DNA of 64,000 bases. Source: Armatimonadota bacterium. Its GTDB lineage: Bacteria; Armatimonadota; Fimbriimonadia; Fimbriimonadales; Fimbriimonadaceae. Both the position numbers and the translations under genes were made by a program. The stretch is from positions 1 to 64,000 of the forward strand of contig JAFDWU010000005.1 in assembly GCA_018268315.1 (NCBI GenBank). Reading direction: 5' to 3'. The number at the start of each line of letters is the position of its first letter. The first letter of the stretch is position 1. This document shows positions 53,000 to 60,001 of the stretch, piece after piece. The notes under the pieces were generated by a model. It had not been told where the DNA came from. It did not search any database and saw only the letters and a program-made list of their open reading frames with translations.

Positions 53000-53638
53000 T
53001 TAGGCCTTCTTAGCGCGGCGTCGGATGAGCGTTGCAACGCCGAGTCCGAGAGCTGCCATCGAAGCAGGCTCAGGAACTGCGGTGTCTCCACCGAGCGCTA
53101 GAGCAATCGACGTACCGAGCTGGCTTCTGCTGCCGAAGAAGTCCTGGTAAGCCAAAGGACCGCTGGTACCTTCGCACAGGCCCCACTGAGGCGGGAAAGC
53201 GAGGTCCGGAACGATAGCCAGCCAGCCGTCGCCGTTCCAGGCCACGCCCGAATTCAGTACTTGATCGTACACGAACTGCGGATAGCCGTTTGCAGACACG
53301 CCAAGCGAGGTCTCGCCGGAAGTGCCATTGAAGTGCTGAGAGCTGACAAGGCTACCGACGGTGCCGGCGTTGTCGCTATAGAAGCCGAGGGTAAAGCCAG
53401 TAATCGGGCCCTGGGTCTGCGGGTTGAAGTACTCGCCAACCCACGCGGCTTCGTTGATCGTGCCCGTTGCATTGAATCCAACGTACACGGTTGCAAAGTT
53501 GCCATTGCCGCCGCCGGTGTCGTTCTGCGAGGAGTAGGCGTTGTCGCCTCCGTTCCAGGGGTTGAGATAAAGAGTGCTAGCGAAAGCGCTGCCGGTGAGC
53601 ACAGCAGACGCCGCTAAGATTGCAATTGACTTGTTCAT
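53000..53638 (-). CDS. PEP-CTERM sorting domain protein
   Basis: This 212-residue exported protein has a signal peptide (MNKSIAILAASAVLTGSAFAS) and the tail VPEPASMAALGLGVATLIRRRAKKA. The body (STLYLNPWNGGDNAYSSQNDTGGGNGNFATVYVGFNATGTINEAAWVGEYFNP) is a beta-sandwich unlike the neighbouring triplet. A good GGAGGAA site precedes the ATG. The gene splits the tandem triplet, so the array has been built by both duplication and insertion of unrelated PEP-CTERM genes. The 253-nt gap upstream holds no other gene, only the next terminator. Confidence 0.9.
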   Translation of the reverse strand: MNKSIAILAASAVLTGSAFASTLYLNPWNGGDNAYSSQNDTGGGNGNFATVYVGFNATGTINEAAWVGEYFNPQTQGPITGFTLGFYSDNAGTVGSLVSSQHFNGTSGETSLGVSANGYPQFVYDQVLNSGVAWNGDGWLAIVPDLAFPPQWGLCEGTSGPLAYQDFFGSRSQLGTSIALALGGDTAVPEPASMAALGLGVATLIRRRAKKA

Positions 53639-53837
53639 TGTATGGTTCCTCCAAATTCACGGGAGCATTCGTTCCCAAATTGAAAGGCTCCGGTCGAGCC
53701 CGAAGTCTTCCAAAATCTTCTGAGGCAGATTGCCTCCGACTAACGAGTTAGTATAAAGCTCGCCCCGCTTGAAACCAAGGCTATTCGCGTAAAGCCAGCA
53801 TCCTTGCCGTTACCTGTTTTTGAGGCGCTGCAAAGCA

Positions 53838-53869
53838 AAACGGTCGAGACCGTTTGGTCTCGACCGTTT
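53838..53869 (-). terminator. PEP-array terminator copy 5
   Basis: AAACGGTCGAGACC and GGTCTCGACCGTTT form a perfect 14-bp stem with a 4-nt loop after the PEP-CTERM gene ending at 53892, followed on the minus strand by TGCTTTGC. It is the best-preserved member of the family. Confidence 0.9.
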
Positions 53870-53891
53870 CAAGTCTGCTTAGCTGAGAGGC

Positions 53892-54533
53892 TTAGGCCTT
53901 CTTAGCGCGGCGTCGGATCAGAGCAGCAACGCCAAGTCCGAGAGCAGCCATCGAAGCCGGCTCAGGAACAGCGCCGTTAGCGGTGATGTCATCCACTACC
54001 GGAGCAGCGTTACCCTGGAGGAGGACGGTCTTGATTCCGCCAGCATCGCTCCAACCGCGCCACTGGTAAGCGTTTCCGCTCTGCACCCAGCTATCGGAAC
54101 CGATCAAGTTGCCGTTGCCGTCGTAGAAGAAAGCGTTTACGTTTCCATAGTTGGCGTCGCAGGTCTCCCAGTAGCCGCCGAAGTCGGTCACTGCGGAGTT
54201 GAAGGTCAAGGCGACGTATCCACTGTCGTTATTGAATAGGCCAAGAGCCTGCTGACCCGAATTAGCCATGGCGACCCCGTTCGAACCAAGAAGCCAGGAA
54301 GCGCCAGCATTCGGGTTGATGATCCACATGCCCGGATATCCGCTTGTGGTGCCGCTGAAAGCAGCTGCACCGCCCATTACGCCAAGGTTGTTAACACCGG
54401 TGTAACCGTTCTGCACGTAGTTCGAATAGGACTCGAAATCGTCGTTGAGGTTGCCCGAGAAGACACCTACATTAGAAAAGGCCAAAGCCGAAGAAGCAAG
54501 AGCAAGACTCCCACCAATTAAATATGCTTTCAT
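53892..54533 (-). CDS. PEP-CTERM protein, paralogue of 51370 and 52187
   Basis: This 213-residue exported protein has a signal peptide (MKAYLIGGSLALASSALA) and the body FSNVGVFSGNLNDDFESYSNYVQNGYTGVNNLGVMGG...FGGYWETCDANYGNVNAFFYDGNGNLIGSDSWVQSGNAYQWRGWSDAGGIKTVLLQGNAAPVVDDITA. The tail is VPEPASMAALGLGVAALIRRRAKKA. It is closest to the gene at 51370 in the signal peptide and to 52187 in the middle. The frame is open to 54557, but the ATG at 54533 gives the paralogues' start. TATACT lies 9 nt before it. Confidence 0.9.
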   Translation of the reverse strand: MKAYLIGGSLALASSALAFSNVGVFSGNLNDDFESYSNYVQNGYTGVNNLGVMGGAAAFSGTTSGYPGMWIINPNAGASWLLGSNGVAMANSGQQALGLFNNDSGYVALTFNSAVTDFGGYWETCDANYGNVNAFFYDGNGNLIGSDSWVQSGNAYQWRGWSDAGGIKTVLLQGNAAPVVDDITANGAVPEPASMAALGLGVAALIRRRAKKA

Positions 54534-54615
54534 GGTCTTTGCAGTATAAGACAACATCCTGTCAGAAGGAACCCTTCTTAACCGCGCTTTAGCAAGATAG
54601 AAGCAAAACCGGTAA

Positions 54616-54630
54616 CTTTACTGGTCACAC
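54616..54630 (-). promoter_or_regulatory. Upstream motif GTGTGACCAGTAAAG
   Basis: This 15-mer on the minus strand lies 83-97 nt upstream of the PEP-CTERM start at 54533, at the same place as the copy before 52005. It differs from that copy at two positions. Confidence 0.5.
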
Positions 54631-54702
54631 TATCGAGGAGTCACTCGCGGCCGTGTTCTCCCACGAACGAGGGAATCGAGCATTCCTGAGGAGAAAGCAA
54701 AA

Positions 54703-54785
54703 GGGTCGCGACCGGAAAATCTCGACCGTCTATGGGGATTACTTAGCTAGAAAGGTTTAAGCCTGCTTTACGCAGCCGTAAAACG
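54703..54785 (-). pseudogene. Decayed 3' end of a sixth PEP-CTERM array unit
   Basis: GGTCG...CGACC (54704-54727) is a degraded version of the array terminator. It is followed, in the same order and spacing as at copies 1-5, by CTTAGCT...GGTTTAAGCCTGCTTTACGCAG, which aligns with the RRRAKKA-stop ends of the array genes. The stop codon is still recognisable but the reading frame is broken. No body of a gene is left in 54786-54972, where I see only short inverted repeats. The >300-nt gap between 54533 and 55014 therefore holds this remnant, the GTGTGAC motif and the terminator at 54973. Confidence 0.5.
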
Positions 54786-54972
54786 TGGAACGGTTGGTGT
54801 CGAGACAACCGGTGGTTTTCCGTCCCATCATGCCTTGGGATGAGGTCGCCTAGGGGGGACTTTCTCGCCCCGTTTGGACCAAACGATTCCGCGGGATAAC
54901 GTCCAGGAATTTGTGTTTTGATAACTAACAGCTACGAACCGATTAAGTCCCGCGGTTTGGACACTCTCGAGC

Positions 54973-55006
54973 CCAAAGTGAGGTCGAGAGAACGACCTCA
55001 CTTTGG
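54973..55006 (-). terminator. Terminator of the discoidin-like gene
   Basis: CCAAAGTGAGGTCG and CGACCTCACTTTGG form a perfect 14-bp stem with a 6-nt loop, 7 nt after the stop of the gene ending at 55014. Its sequence is unrelated to the array terminators. Confidence 0.8.
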
Positions 55007-55013
55007 AAGTGAC

Positions 55014-55613
55014 TTAAGAAGAAGCGGTAACTTCGTACAACCTCAGGTAAGGTACGGAGGTATAGTGGTCGCCAACTTCCATCGTGAAGCAAAACCGGAC
55101 ATAACGACCAATCATAGTCCCAGCCACATACGTGGTGCCGAGCCAGCCGGTGCTGCCAGGAATGCTTCCCGAAGCCGCTGTAGTCCAAGAGCTACCATCG
55201 CTGGAATAAGAGACATCGTAGGATCCTGTGTCGACGAAATGCTCAGCTGTGTAGAAGTTATAGTCAATATTATAAGTTGACTGGCCGAAATCGATAATCG
55301 CTGTGGCATACCAAGTGCCCGGTCCACCGTTAAAGAGGCTCGAGGCTGCGTATGTCGTGGTGTTCCCATCCCCAATATTCGAATTCAAAGAACACGAGGA
55401 TAAGTTGCTATGATCACCAGTACTCCAATAGTAACTAGTCGCCAGGCTGTTCGATGACCCAAGTATCGGTTTGCTAAAGTCGCTCCGGGTGGACCAGCCA
55501 AGCCTTTTCTGCTCCCCATCGAGCTTCAACGGAGATGCAACCGCGAAAGAAGTGGCCAGCCCGACTAGGGAAAGGCATACCATGCGCCGAGACAGATTAA
55601 AGAGATTTTGCAT
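55014..55613 (-). CDS. Secreted discoidin (F5/8 type C)-like protein
   Basis: This 199-residue protein has a signal peptide (MVCLSLVGLATSFAVAS) and a jelly-roll pattern of the F5/8 type C domain: SNIGDGNTTTYAASSLFNGGPGTWYATAIIDFGQSTYNIDYNFYTAEHFVDTGSYDVSYSSDGSSWTTA and the closing strands IGRYVRFCFTMEVGDHYTSVPYLRLYEVTASS. Such domains bind carbohydrate or protein surfaces. There is no PEP-CTERM tail, so it is probably free in the periplasm or outside. AGGAG precedes the ATG. A perfect palindrome sits between its promoter and start. Confidence 0.78.
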   Translation of the reverse strand: MQNLFNLSRRMVCLSLVGLATSFAVASPLKLDGEQKRLGWSTRSDFSKPILGSSNSLATSYYWSTGDHSNLSSCSLNSNIGDGNTTTYAASSLFNGGPGTWYATAIIDFGQSTYNIDYNFYTAEHFVDTGSYDVSYSSDGSSWTTAASGSIPGSTGWLGTTYVAGTMIGRYVRFCFTMEVGDHYTSVPYLRLYEVTASS

Positions 55614-55622
55614 TCAAACTCC

Positions 55623-55643
55623 TGACAACAATACTTGTTGTCA
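55623..55643. promoter_or_regulatory. Perfect operator-like palindrome at the transcription start
   Basis: TGACAACAA and TTGTTGTCA are perfect 9-bp arms with a TAC spacer. The element covers about +1 to +20 of the transcript from the promoter at 55649-55677 and ends 9 nt before the start codon at 55613. It may be a repressor operator or an mRNA hairpin that hides the ribosome site. Confidence 0.6.
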
Positions 55644-55648
55644 ATTAC

Positions 55649-55677
55649 ATGCTATCAGATCTCAGTCATAAAGTCAA
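55649..55677 (-). promoter_or_regulatory. Sigma-70-like promoter of the discoidin-like gene
   Basis: On the minus strand TTGACT (55672-55677) and TAGCAT (55649-55654) are 17 nt apart. The predicted start of transcription is near 55642, inside the palindrome. Confidence 0.65.
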
Positions 55678-55717
55678 CAGACCAGAGCGCCTTTTGCAAA
55701 GATGAGGCGGACCGAAA

Positions 55718-55732
55718 CCTTACTGGTCACAC
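55718..55732 (-). promoter_or_regulatory. Upstream motif GTGTGACCAGTAAGG
   Basis: This is the fourth copy of the GTGTGAC motif, 105-119 nt upstream of the start at 55613. It is about 40 nt upstream of the -35 box and overlaps the stop of the DinB gene. Confidence 0.45.
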
Positions 55733-56248
55733 GGCTGAGAGCTTCTTCCACATCTCGTGTAACAGCACCATTTGACCTCCGCAGTACGAATCGTGCTGAA
55801 CGAGGTGAGCCACGATCCACCGGTAAGTGGCGGTGCTGCTCTTGCGCTCAAACTGCTTGGCAGGGTCTTTTTGGCGTGAAATGAGCTTGAACATCTCCTT
55901 GCGGCTATCGGCGAGCATCTTGTAGTACCACTCGATTGGCTCGTTTGGCGGCGCGGGCCAAAAGGGCTTGTATTGGTCGATCGTCATGTCGAACTCCATT
56001 GCCGGGTGATCAGCCGCGAATTCCTTCCCTTCGGCAAAGCATGCCAGCCAATAGCGGTCGCAGGAGATTAGGTGCATCATGATCGCGCCAATACTTGGGC
56101 CGTCTTGATATGCCTGCCAAGTCATTGCTTCTAAGCAGGGATGTTCAAGGTTTTCCTGCCACTCGCGAGTGCCGTCTTGCCAGGCGGCAACCAGTGTTCC
56201 GAGCTCTCCGTGCATACCGGAGATTGGCGCAACATCGTAATGCTCCAT
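55727..56248 (-). CDS. DinB family protein
   Basis: This 173-residue four-helix protein of the DinB type has PSIGAIMMHLISCDRYWLACFAEGKEFAADHP with the first metal-binding His and TATYRWIVAHLVQHDSYCGGQMVLLHEMWKKL with the other two. It is larger than the homologue at 38109 and not closely similar. The ATG lies 6 nt after TAGGCT and has no ribosome site. It is transcribed away from the thioredoxin gene at 56312. Confidence 0.85.
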   Translation of the reverse strand: MEHYDVAPISGMHGELGTLVAAWQDGTREWQENLEHPCLEAMTWQAYQDGPSIGAIMMHLISCDRYWLACFAEGKEFAADHPAMEFDMTIDQYKPFWPAPPNEPIEWYYKMLADSRKEMFKLISRQKDPAKQFERKSSTATYRWIVAHLVQHDSYCGGQMVLLHEMWKKLSAV

Positions 56249-56311
56249 GACGACAGCCTACCTGTCAATTCGGACCTATTCGTGTTGAAACAGGCTTCGT
56301 ATACTACTGTT

Positions 56312-57436
56312 ATGAGCTTGATCGCGCCCCTGCTCGTCATCGCTTCGCTTGGCCATTCACAAGATGTTAAGCCGACCCTGAATATCGGCGACCCTGCTCC
56401 AGCGCTTGCTTATGGCAAATGGCTTAAAGGGGACCAAGTCCAACAGTTTGAGAAAGGCAAGACCTACGTGGTTGAGTTCTGGGCGACATGGTGCGGACCC
56501 TGCGTGCGCTCCATGCCTCACCTCACCGAGCTTCGCCGCAAATACGAGGGCAAGGTCCAGTTCATTTCGATGGATGTGTGGGAGCACGACTGGGCTGGCG
56601 TTCCCGGCTTCATTACAAAGCAAGGCGAGCGGATGGATTACCCAATCGCGCAGGATGAACTGCTTGAGCCCGCCCCTGCCGCCGCCGCGCCCGGCGCTAA
56701 GGTTCGCTGGGCGGCTGAGCATGGCAAGGCTTCGACTTCATGGCTGGTTGCCTCTGGCTACGACAAGGTGGGAATCCCTTGCAGCTTCGTGGTCGACAAA
56801 GACGGCAAGGTGGCCTGGATCGGCGATCCCAACGGCATCGACAGCATCCTAGAATCAGTAACGCGTGGAAGCTGGGATATGGGAGCGGCGGCGAAGAATA
56901 ACGTCGCCTATCTGCAAATGACCAGTGAACGTAGGGAGATCGATAAGCGCGTGGCCAAGATGCGCGACGCGAAGGATTACGCTGGCGCGGTTAAGGCGAT
57001 TAAAGACTTTGTAAATGTCGACCCAGCTAACCGAGCCGACTACCTTGCCGATGCCTTTTCGATCGAGCAGGCAGACATGAAGGATGCCGCTGCGGCAACC
57101 GCGACCGCCGAAGAAGCTTTGCGCATCACGACTATCCCTTGGATCCAAGGACTCTCGGAGATCGCTTTCGCCATGGCCTTTCCCGCCGATGGCGCGGCGA
57201 AGCTTGATAACTCGCTTTGCATGCGAGTAGCGGCTAAGGCCGACGAGTACGAGCGTGGCCAGCGGGTGACGGTTAAGCGCGCGCTTGCGAAATTTGCTTA
57301 CGCGGCGGGCAACCGAGACGAGGCAATGAAGTATTCAAACGATGCCCTGGCGCTTGCTAAGGTCATCGCGCCCACGCAGTTAACCGATATCGAAAAGGAA
57401 CTGAGCGTGTACTCGAGCGCGCCGAAGCTACGCTAA
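56312..57436 (+). CDS. TlpA-like thioredoxin-domain protein
   Basis: This 374-residue exported protein has a signal peptide (MSLIAPLLVIASLGHSQ) and a TlpA/ResA-type thioredoxin domain (about 20-185) with GKTYVVEFWATWCGPCVRSMPHLTEL; the WCGPC site is intact and the cis-Pro loop is GIPCSFVVDKDGKVAWIGDP. About 180 residues of helical C-terminal region follow (AVKAIKDFVNVDPANRADYLADAFSIEQADMKDAAAATATAEEALRI). The frame is open to 56141, but the ATG at 56312 lies 6 nt after TATACT and begins the signal peptide. It overlaps the convergent gene by 9 nt. Confidence 0.9.
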   Translation: MSLIAPLLVIASLGHSQDVKPTLNIGDPAPALAYGKWLKGDQVQQFEKGKTYVVEFWATWCGPCVRSMPHLTELRRKYEGKVQFISMDVWEHDWAGVPGFITKQGERMDYPIAQDELLEPAPAAAAPGAKVRWAAEHGKASTSWLVASGYDKVGIPCSFVVDKDGKVAWIGDPNGIDSILESVTRGSWDMGAAAKNNVAYLQMTSERREIDKRVAKMRDAKDYAGAVKAIKDFVNVDPANRADYLADAFSIEQADMKDAAAATATAEEALRITTIPWIQGLSEIAFAMAFPADGAAKLDNSLCMRVAAKADEYERGQRVTVKRALAKFAYAAGNRDEAMKYSNDALALAKVIAPTQLTDIEKELSVYSSAPKLR

Positions 57437-57877
57437 AGTCTTCTTCATGCAGACGCTGCTCTCAACTCCGTCGTAATGGCCGTAGTTGGGAATCGGCTCG
57501 TAGCCGCTTGCGCGGTATAGCCCGACGGCGGGAGCGAAGGTCTTATTGGTTTCCAGGATCAGCTCGTGGAAGCCTAGTTCAGCCGCCCACTTTTCAAGCT
57601 CCTGTAAGACGTTGCGCGAGAGGCCCCTCCCGCGGTGCTCGGGCCGAACGTACATGCGCTTGACCTCAATTACGCCTTCCGAGTAGGGGCGCAGCGCACC
57701 GCAAGCGATAGCCTGTTCGCCTTCCAATACGACAACCGCATAAGGCACCGAATCCAGCTTGTTGAACTGCTGGAAGAACGGCGCATCATCTCCATCGTGA
57801 CCGGCAAGCTCGGCGTCCAACTCGCGAACAAGCACGGCAAGGCCAGGATGCGTTGCGTCAGTGCGGACAATCTGCAT
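57428..57877 (-). CDS. GNAT acetyltransferase
   Basis: This 149-residue GNAT protein reads MQIVRTDATHPGLAVLVRELDAELAGHDGDDAPFFQQFNKLDSVPYAVVVLEGEQAIACGALRPYSEGVIEVKRMYVRPEHRGRGLSRNVLQELEKWAAELGF; PEHRGRGLSRN is the acetyl-CoA loop. The frame continues up to 58075, but the low-complexity upstream part overlaps the transketolase gene and lacks family similarity, so I use the ATG at 57877. Substrate unknown. Confidence 0.88.
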   Translation of the reverse strand: MQIVRTDATHPGLAVLVRELDAELAGHDGDDAPFFQQFNKLDSVPYAVVVLEGEQAIACGALRPYSEGVIEVKRMYVRPEHRGRGLSRNVLQELEKWAAELGFHELILETNKTFAPAVGLYRASGYEPIPNYGHYDGVESSVCMKKTLA

Positions 57878-57939
57878 AGCAATGATTGAACCAGACAGGT
57901 CAGCCCGCCGACTAGGCACAGTGGAAGACAGACAGCGCC

Positions 57940-59931
57940 CTATGCTTGGAGCAACGCTCGGCAATGCGCAACGAGGTTCTCGGCAGTCATACCAAGCTCC
58001 TTCATCACGGTGTCGCCGGGCGCGGATAGGCCAAAGCGGTCGATGCCCAACGCGGCGTCGGCGTACTTGTACCAACCAAGGGTTGCCCCTGCTTCCATGG
58101 CAATTCGCTTAACTCCAGCTGGGAATACGCCGTTGCGATAGACTTCCGGCTGCCGCTCGAACAGGAACCAACTCGGCATGCTGACAACCCGAACGCCAAT
58201 GCCTTCTGCCTGCAAGGTTTCCCGCGCGGCAAGCGCGTGCTGGACCTCGCTGCCGGTGGCGATAATCACCAGCTTCAGCGCGCCTTCGGCTTCCTTCAGG
58301 ATGTAAGCGCCCTTCTCAAGCGGGTGGTTCTTGGTGTCCGCCGGGGTTACGCACGGCAGCGCCTGACGGCTTAGGGCGAACAGGGTTGGATGATCCTTCG
58401 ATTCCAGCGCGACCTTCCAAGCGGCCGCCGTCTCGTTGGCATCGGCGGGCCTAATAAGGTTCAAATTCGGAATCGCCCGTAGCGAGGTCAGGTGCTCGAT
58501 CGGCTCATGGGTGGGGCCGTCTTCTCCCACACCCACAGAATCGTGGGTGAAAACGAAGATCGAGGGGCAATGCATCAACGCCGCCAGCCTTAGGCTGGGG
58601 CGGCAATAGTCGGAGAAGATGAGGAACGTGCTACCGATCGCCCTTAGGCCGCCGTGCAGGCAAATGCCGTTCACCGCCGCGCCCATCGCGTGCTCGCGGA
58701 TGCCGTAAAAAACGTTGCGTCCCTCGGGAGTATCGGGCTGGAAGTTGCCGCCATCTGCGATCTCGGTCAGGTTGCTCTCGAAAAGGTCCGCGCTGCCCGT
58801 CATCAGTAGCGGGGTGACTGGCGCAAGCGCGTTCAGCACCTTCGAGGACGCCTGGCGGGTGGCCATCTTGTCCGCCTCACCATAGGTAGGCAGAGCCTTG
58901 AGCCAATCTTTGCCAAAATCTCCGTTTAGGGCCGAATCCAGCATCGCCGCCTTCTCTGGATGAGCCTTGCGATAGGCCGCAAGCTTCTCATTCCAATCGG
59001 CCTCTGCCTTTGCGCCCCGCGTTCCGCACTCGCCAAAGTGGCTGCGAACATCGCCGCTCACGTAGAAATCAGGCTCAAGCGGAATACCCAGCGCCTGCTT
59101 CGTCAGCTTTACTTCATCGGGGCCGAGGGGAGCGCCGTGTGCCTTCTTGGAATTCGCCTTGTTTGGGCTGCCAAAGCCGATGATGGTGTTGCAAATAATC
59201 AGCGAGGGCTGCTCGGTCTGCGCCTTTGCCGTCTGAATTGCGCCGTCAATGGCATCGACATCGAAGCCGTCCACATGCTGGATGTGCCAGCCGTAAGCCT
59301 GGTAGCGCGCGCCGACATCTTCGGTAAAAGCCAGACTTGTATTGCCGTCAATCGTGATGTGGTTCGAATCGTACAGGAAGATCAGCTTGCCAAGCTTCAA
59401 ATGACCCGCCAGTGAAGCCGCCTCGCCGGAGATTCCTTCCATCAAGTCGCCATCGGAGCAGATGCCCATCGTGTAATGGTCGATGATCTCGTGGCCCGGC
59501 TCGTTAAAGATCGCGGCAAGGTGCTTCTCAGCGATCGCGAAGCCGGTTGCGGTAGAGATTCCCTGACCCAGCGGGCCGGTTGCCATCTCGACGCCAGGAG
59601 TTAAGCCGTTCTCCGGGTGGCCAGGCGTGCGGCTGTGAAGCTGGCGAAAGCGCATCAGCTCCTCAATCGGCAGATCATAGCCGGTCAGGTGCAGCAAGGA
59701 ATAAAGCAGCATCGAGCCGTGTCCGGCGGAGAGGATAAAGCGATCCCGATTGAACCAGTGCGGATTCTTGGGGTTGAAGGTCAAGTGCCGCATCCACATG
59801 GTGTAGGCCATCGCCGCCGCGCCAAGCGGCAAACCCGGGTGGCCGCTGTTGGCTTTCTGAACGCCATCGATGGAGAGGCCGCGAATAGTGTTGATGGCTT
59901 CGCCAACAATCGCACGGTTTTCGGTAATCAC
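57940..59931 (-). CDS. Transketolase
   Basis: This 663-residue thiamine-diphosphate enzyme moves two-carbon units between sugar phosphates in the pentose phosphate pathway. Family motifs are complete: [123 protein letters not shown], and [19 protein letters not shown]. Length is normal. The GTG start at 59931 lies 6 nt after TACTCT, without a ribosome site. Confidence 0.95.
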   Translation of the reverse strand: MITENRAIVGEAINTIRGLSIDGVQKANSGHPGLPLGAAAMAYTMWMRHLTFNPKNPHWFNRDRFILSAGHGSMLLYSLLHLTGYDLPIEELMRFRQLHSRTPGHPENGLTPGVEMATGPLGQGISTATGFAIAEKHLAAIFNEPGHEIIDHYTMGICSDGDLMEGISGEAASLAGHLKLGKLIFLYDSNHITIDGNTSLAFTEDVGARYQAYGWHIQHVDGFDVDAIDGAIQTAKAQTEQPSLIICNTIIGFGSPNKANSKKAHGAPLGPDEVKLTKQALGIPLEPDFYVSGDVRSHFGECGTRGAKAEADWNEKLAAYRKAHPEKAAMLDSALNGDFGKDWLKALPTYGEADKMATRQASSKVLNALAPVTPLLMTGSADLFESNLTEIADGGNFQPDTPEGRNVFYGIREHAMGAAVNGICLHGGLRAIGSTFLIFSDYCRPSLRLAALMHCPSIFVFTHDSVGVGEDGPTHEPIEHLTSLRAIPNLNLIRPADANETAAAWKVALESKDHPTLFALSRQALPCVTPADTKNHPLEKGAYILKEAEGALKLVIIATGSEVQHALAARETLQAEGIGVRVVSMPSWFLFERQPEVYRNGVFPAGVKRIAMEAGATLGWYKYADAALGIDRFGLSAPGDTVMKELGMTAENLVAHCRALLQA

Positions 59932-59937
59932 CCGATT

Positions 59938-59966
59938 AGAGTACCAGGTTCCTTTTTCGCCTTAAA
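59938..59966 (-). promoter_or_regulatory. Leaderless-type promoter of transketolase
   Basis: TTTAAG (59961-59966 on the minus strand) and TACTCT (59938-59943) are 17 nt apart, and the GTG at 59931 follows after 6 nt. A divergent TAGTCT box (59989-59994) lies 7 nt before the GTG of the next gene at 60002. Confidence 0.6.
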
Positions 59967-60001
59967 CGAACCGCTTGGACACCTCTGGTAGTCTGCAATT
60001 T

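Noticed and set aside
51276-55732. GTGTGAC motifs as CRP sites responding to the CHASE2 cyclase
   Set aside because: CRP needs a TGTGA-N6-TCACA dyad. The copies have only the first half and no symmetric partner.
59975-60001. TTG start for the glycoside-hydrolase-like gene
   Set aside because: The GTG at 60002 directly starts a signal peptide and lies 7 nt after TAGTCT; the TTG would add nine residues in front without a ribosome site.
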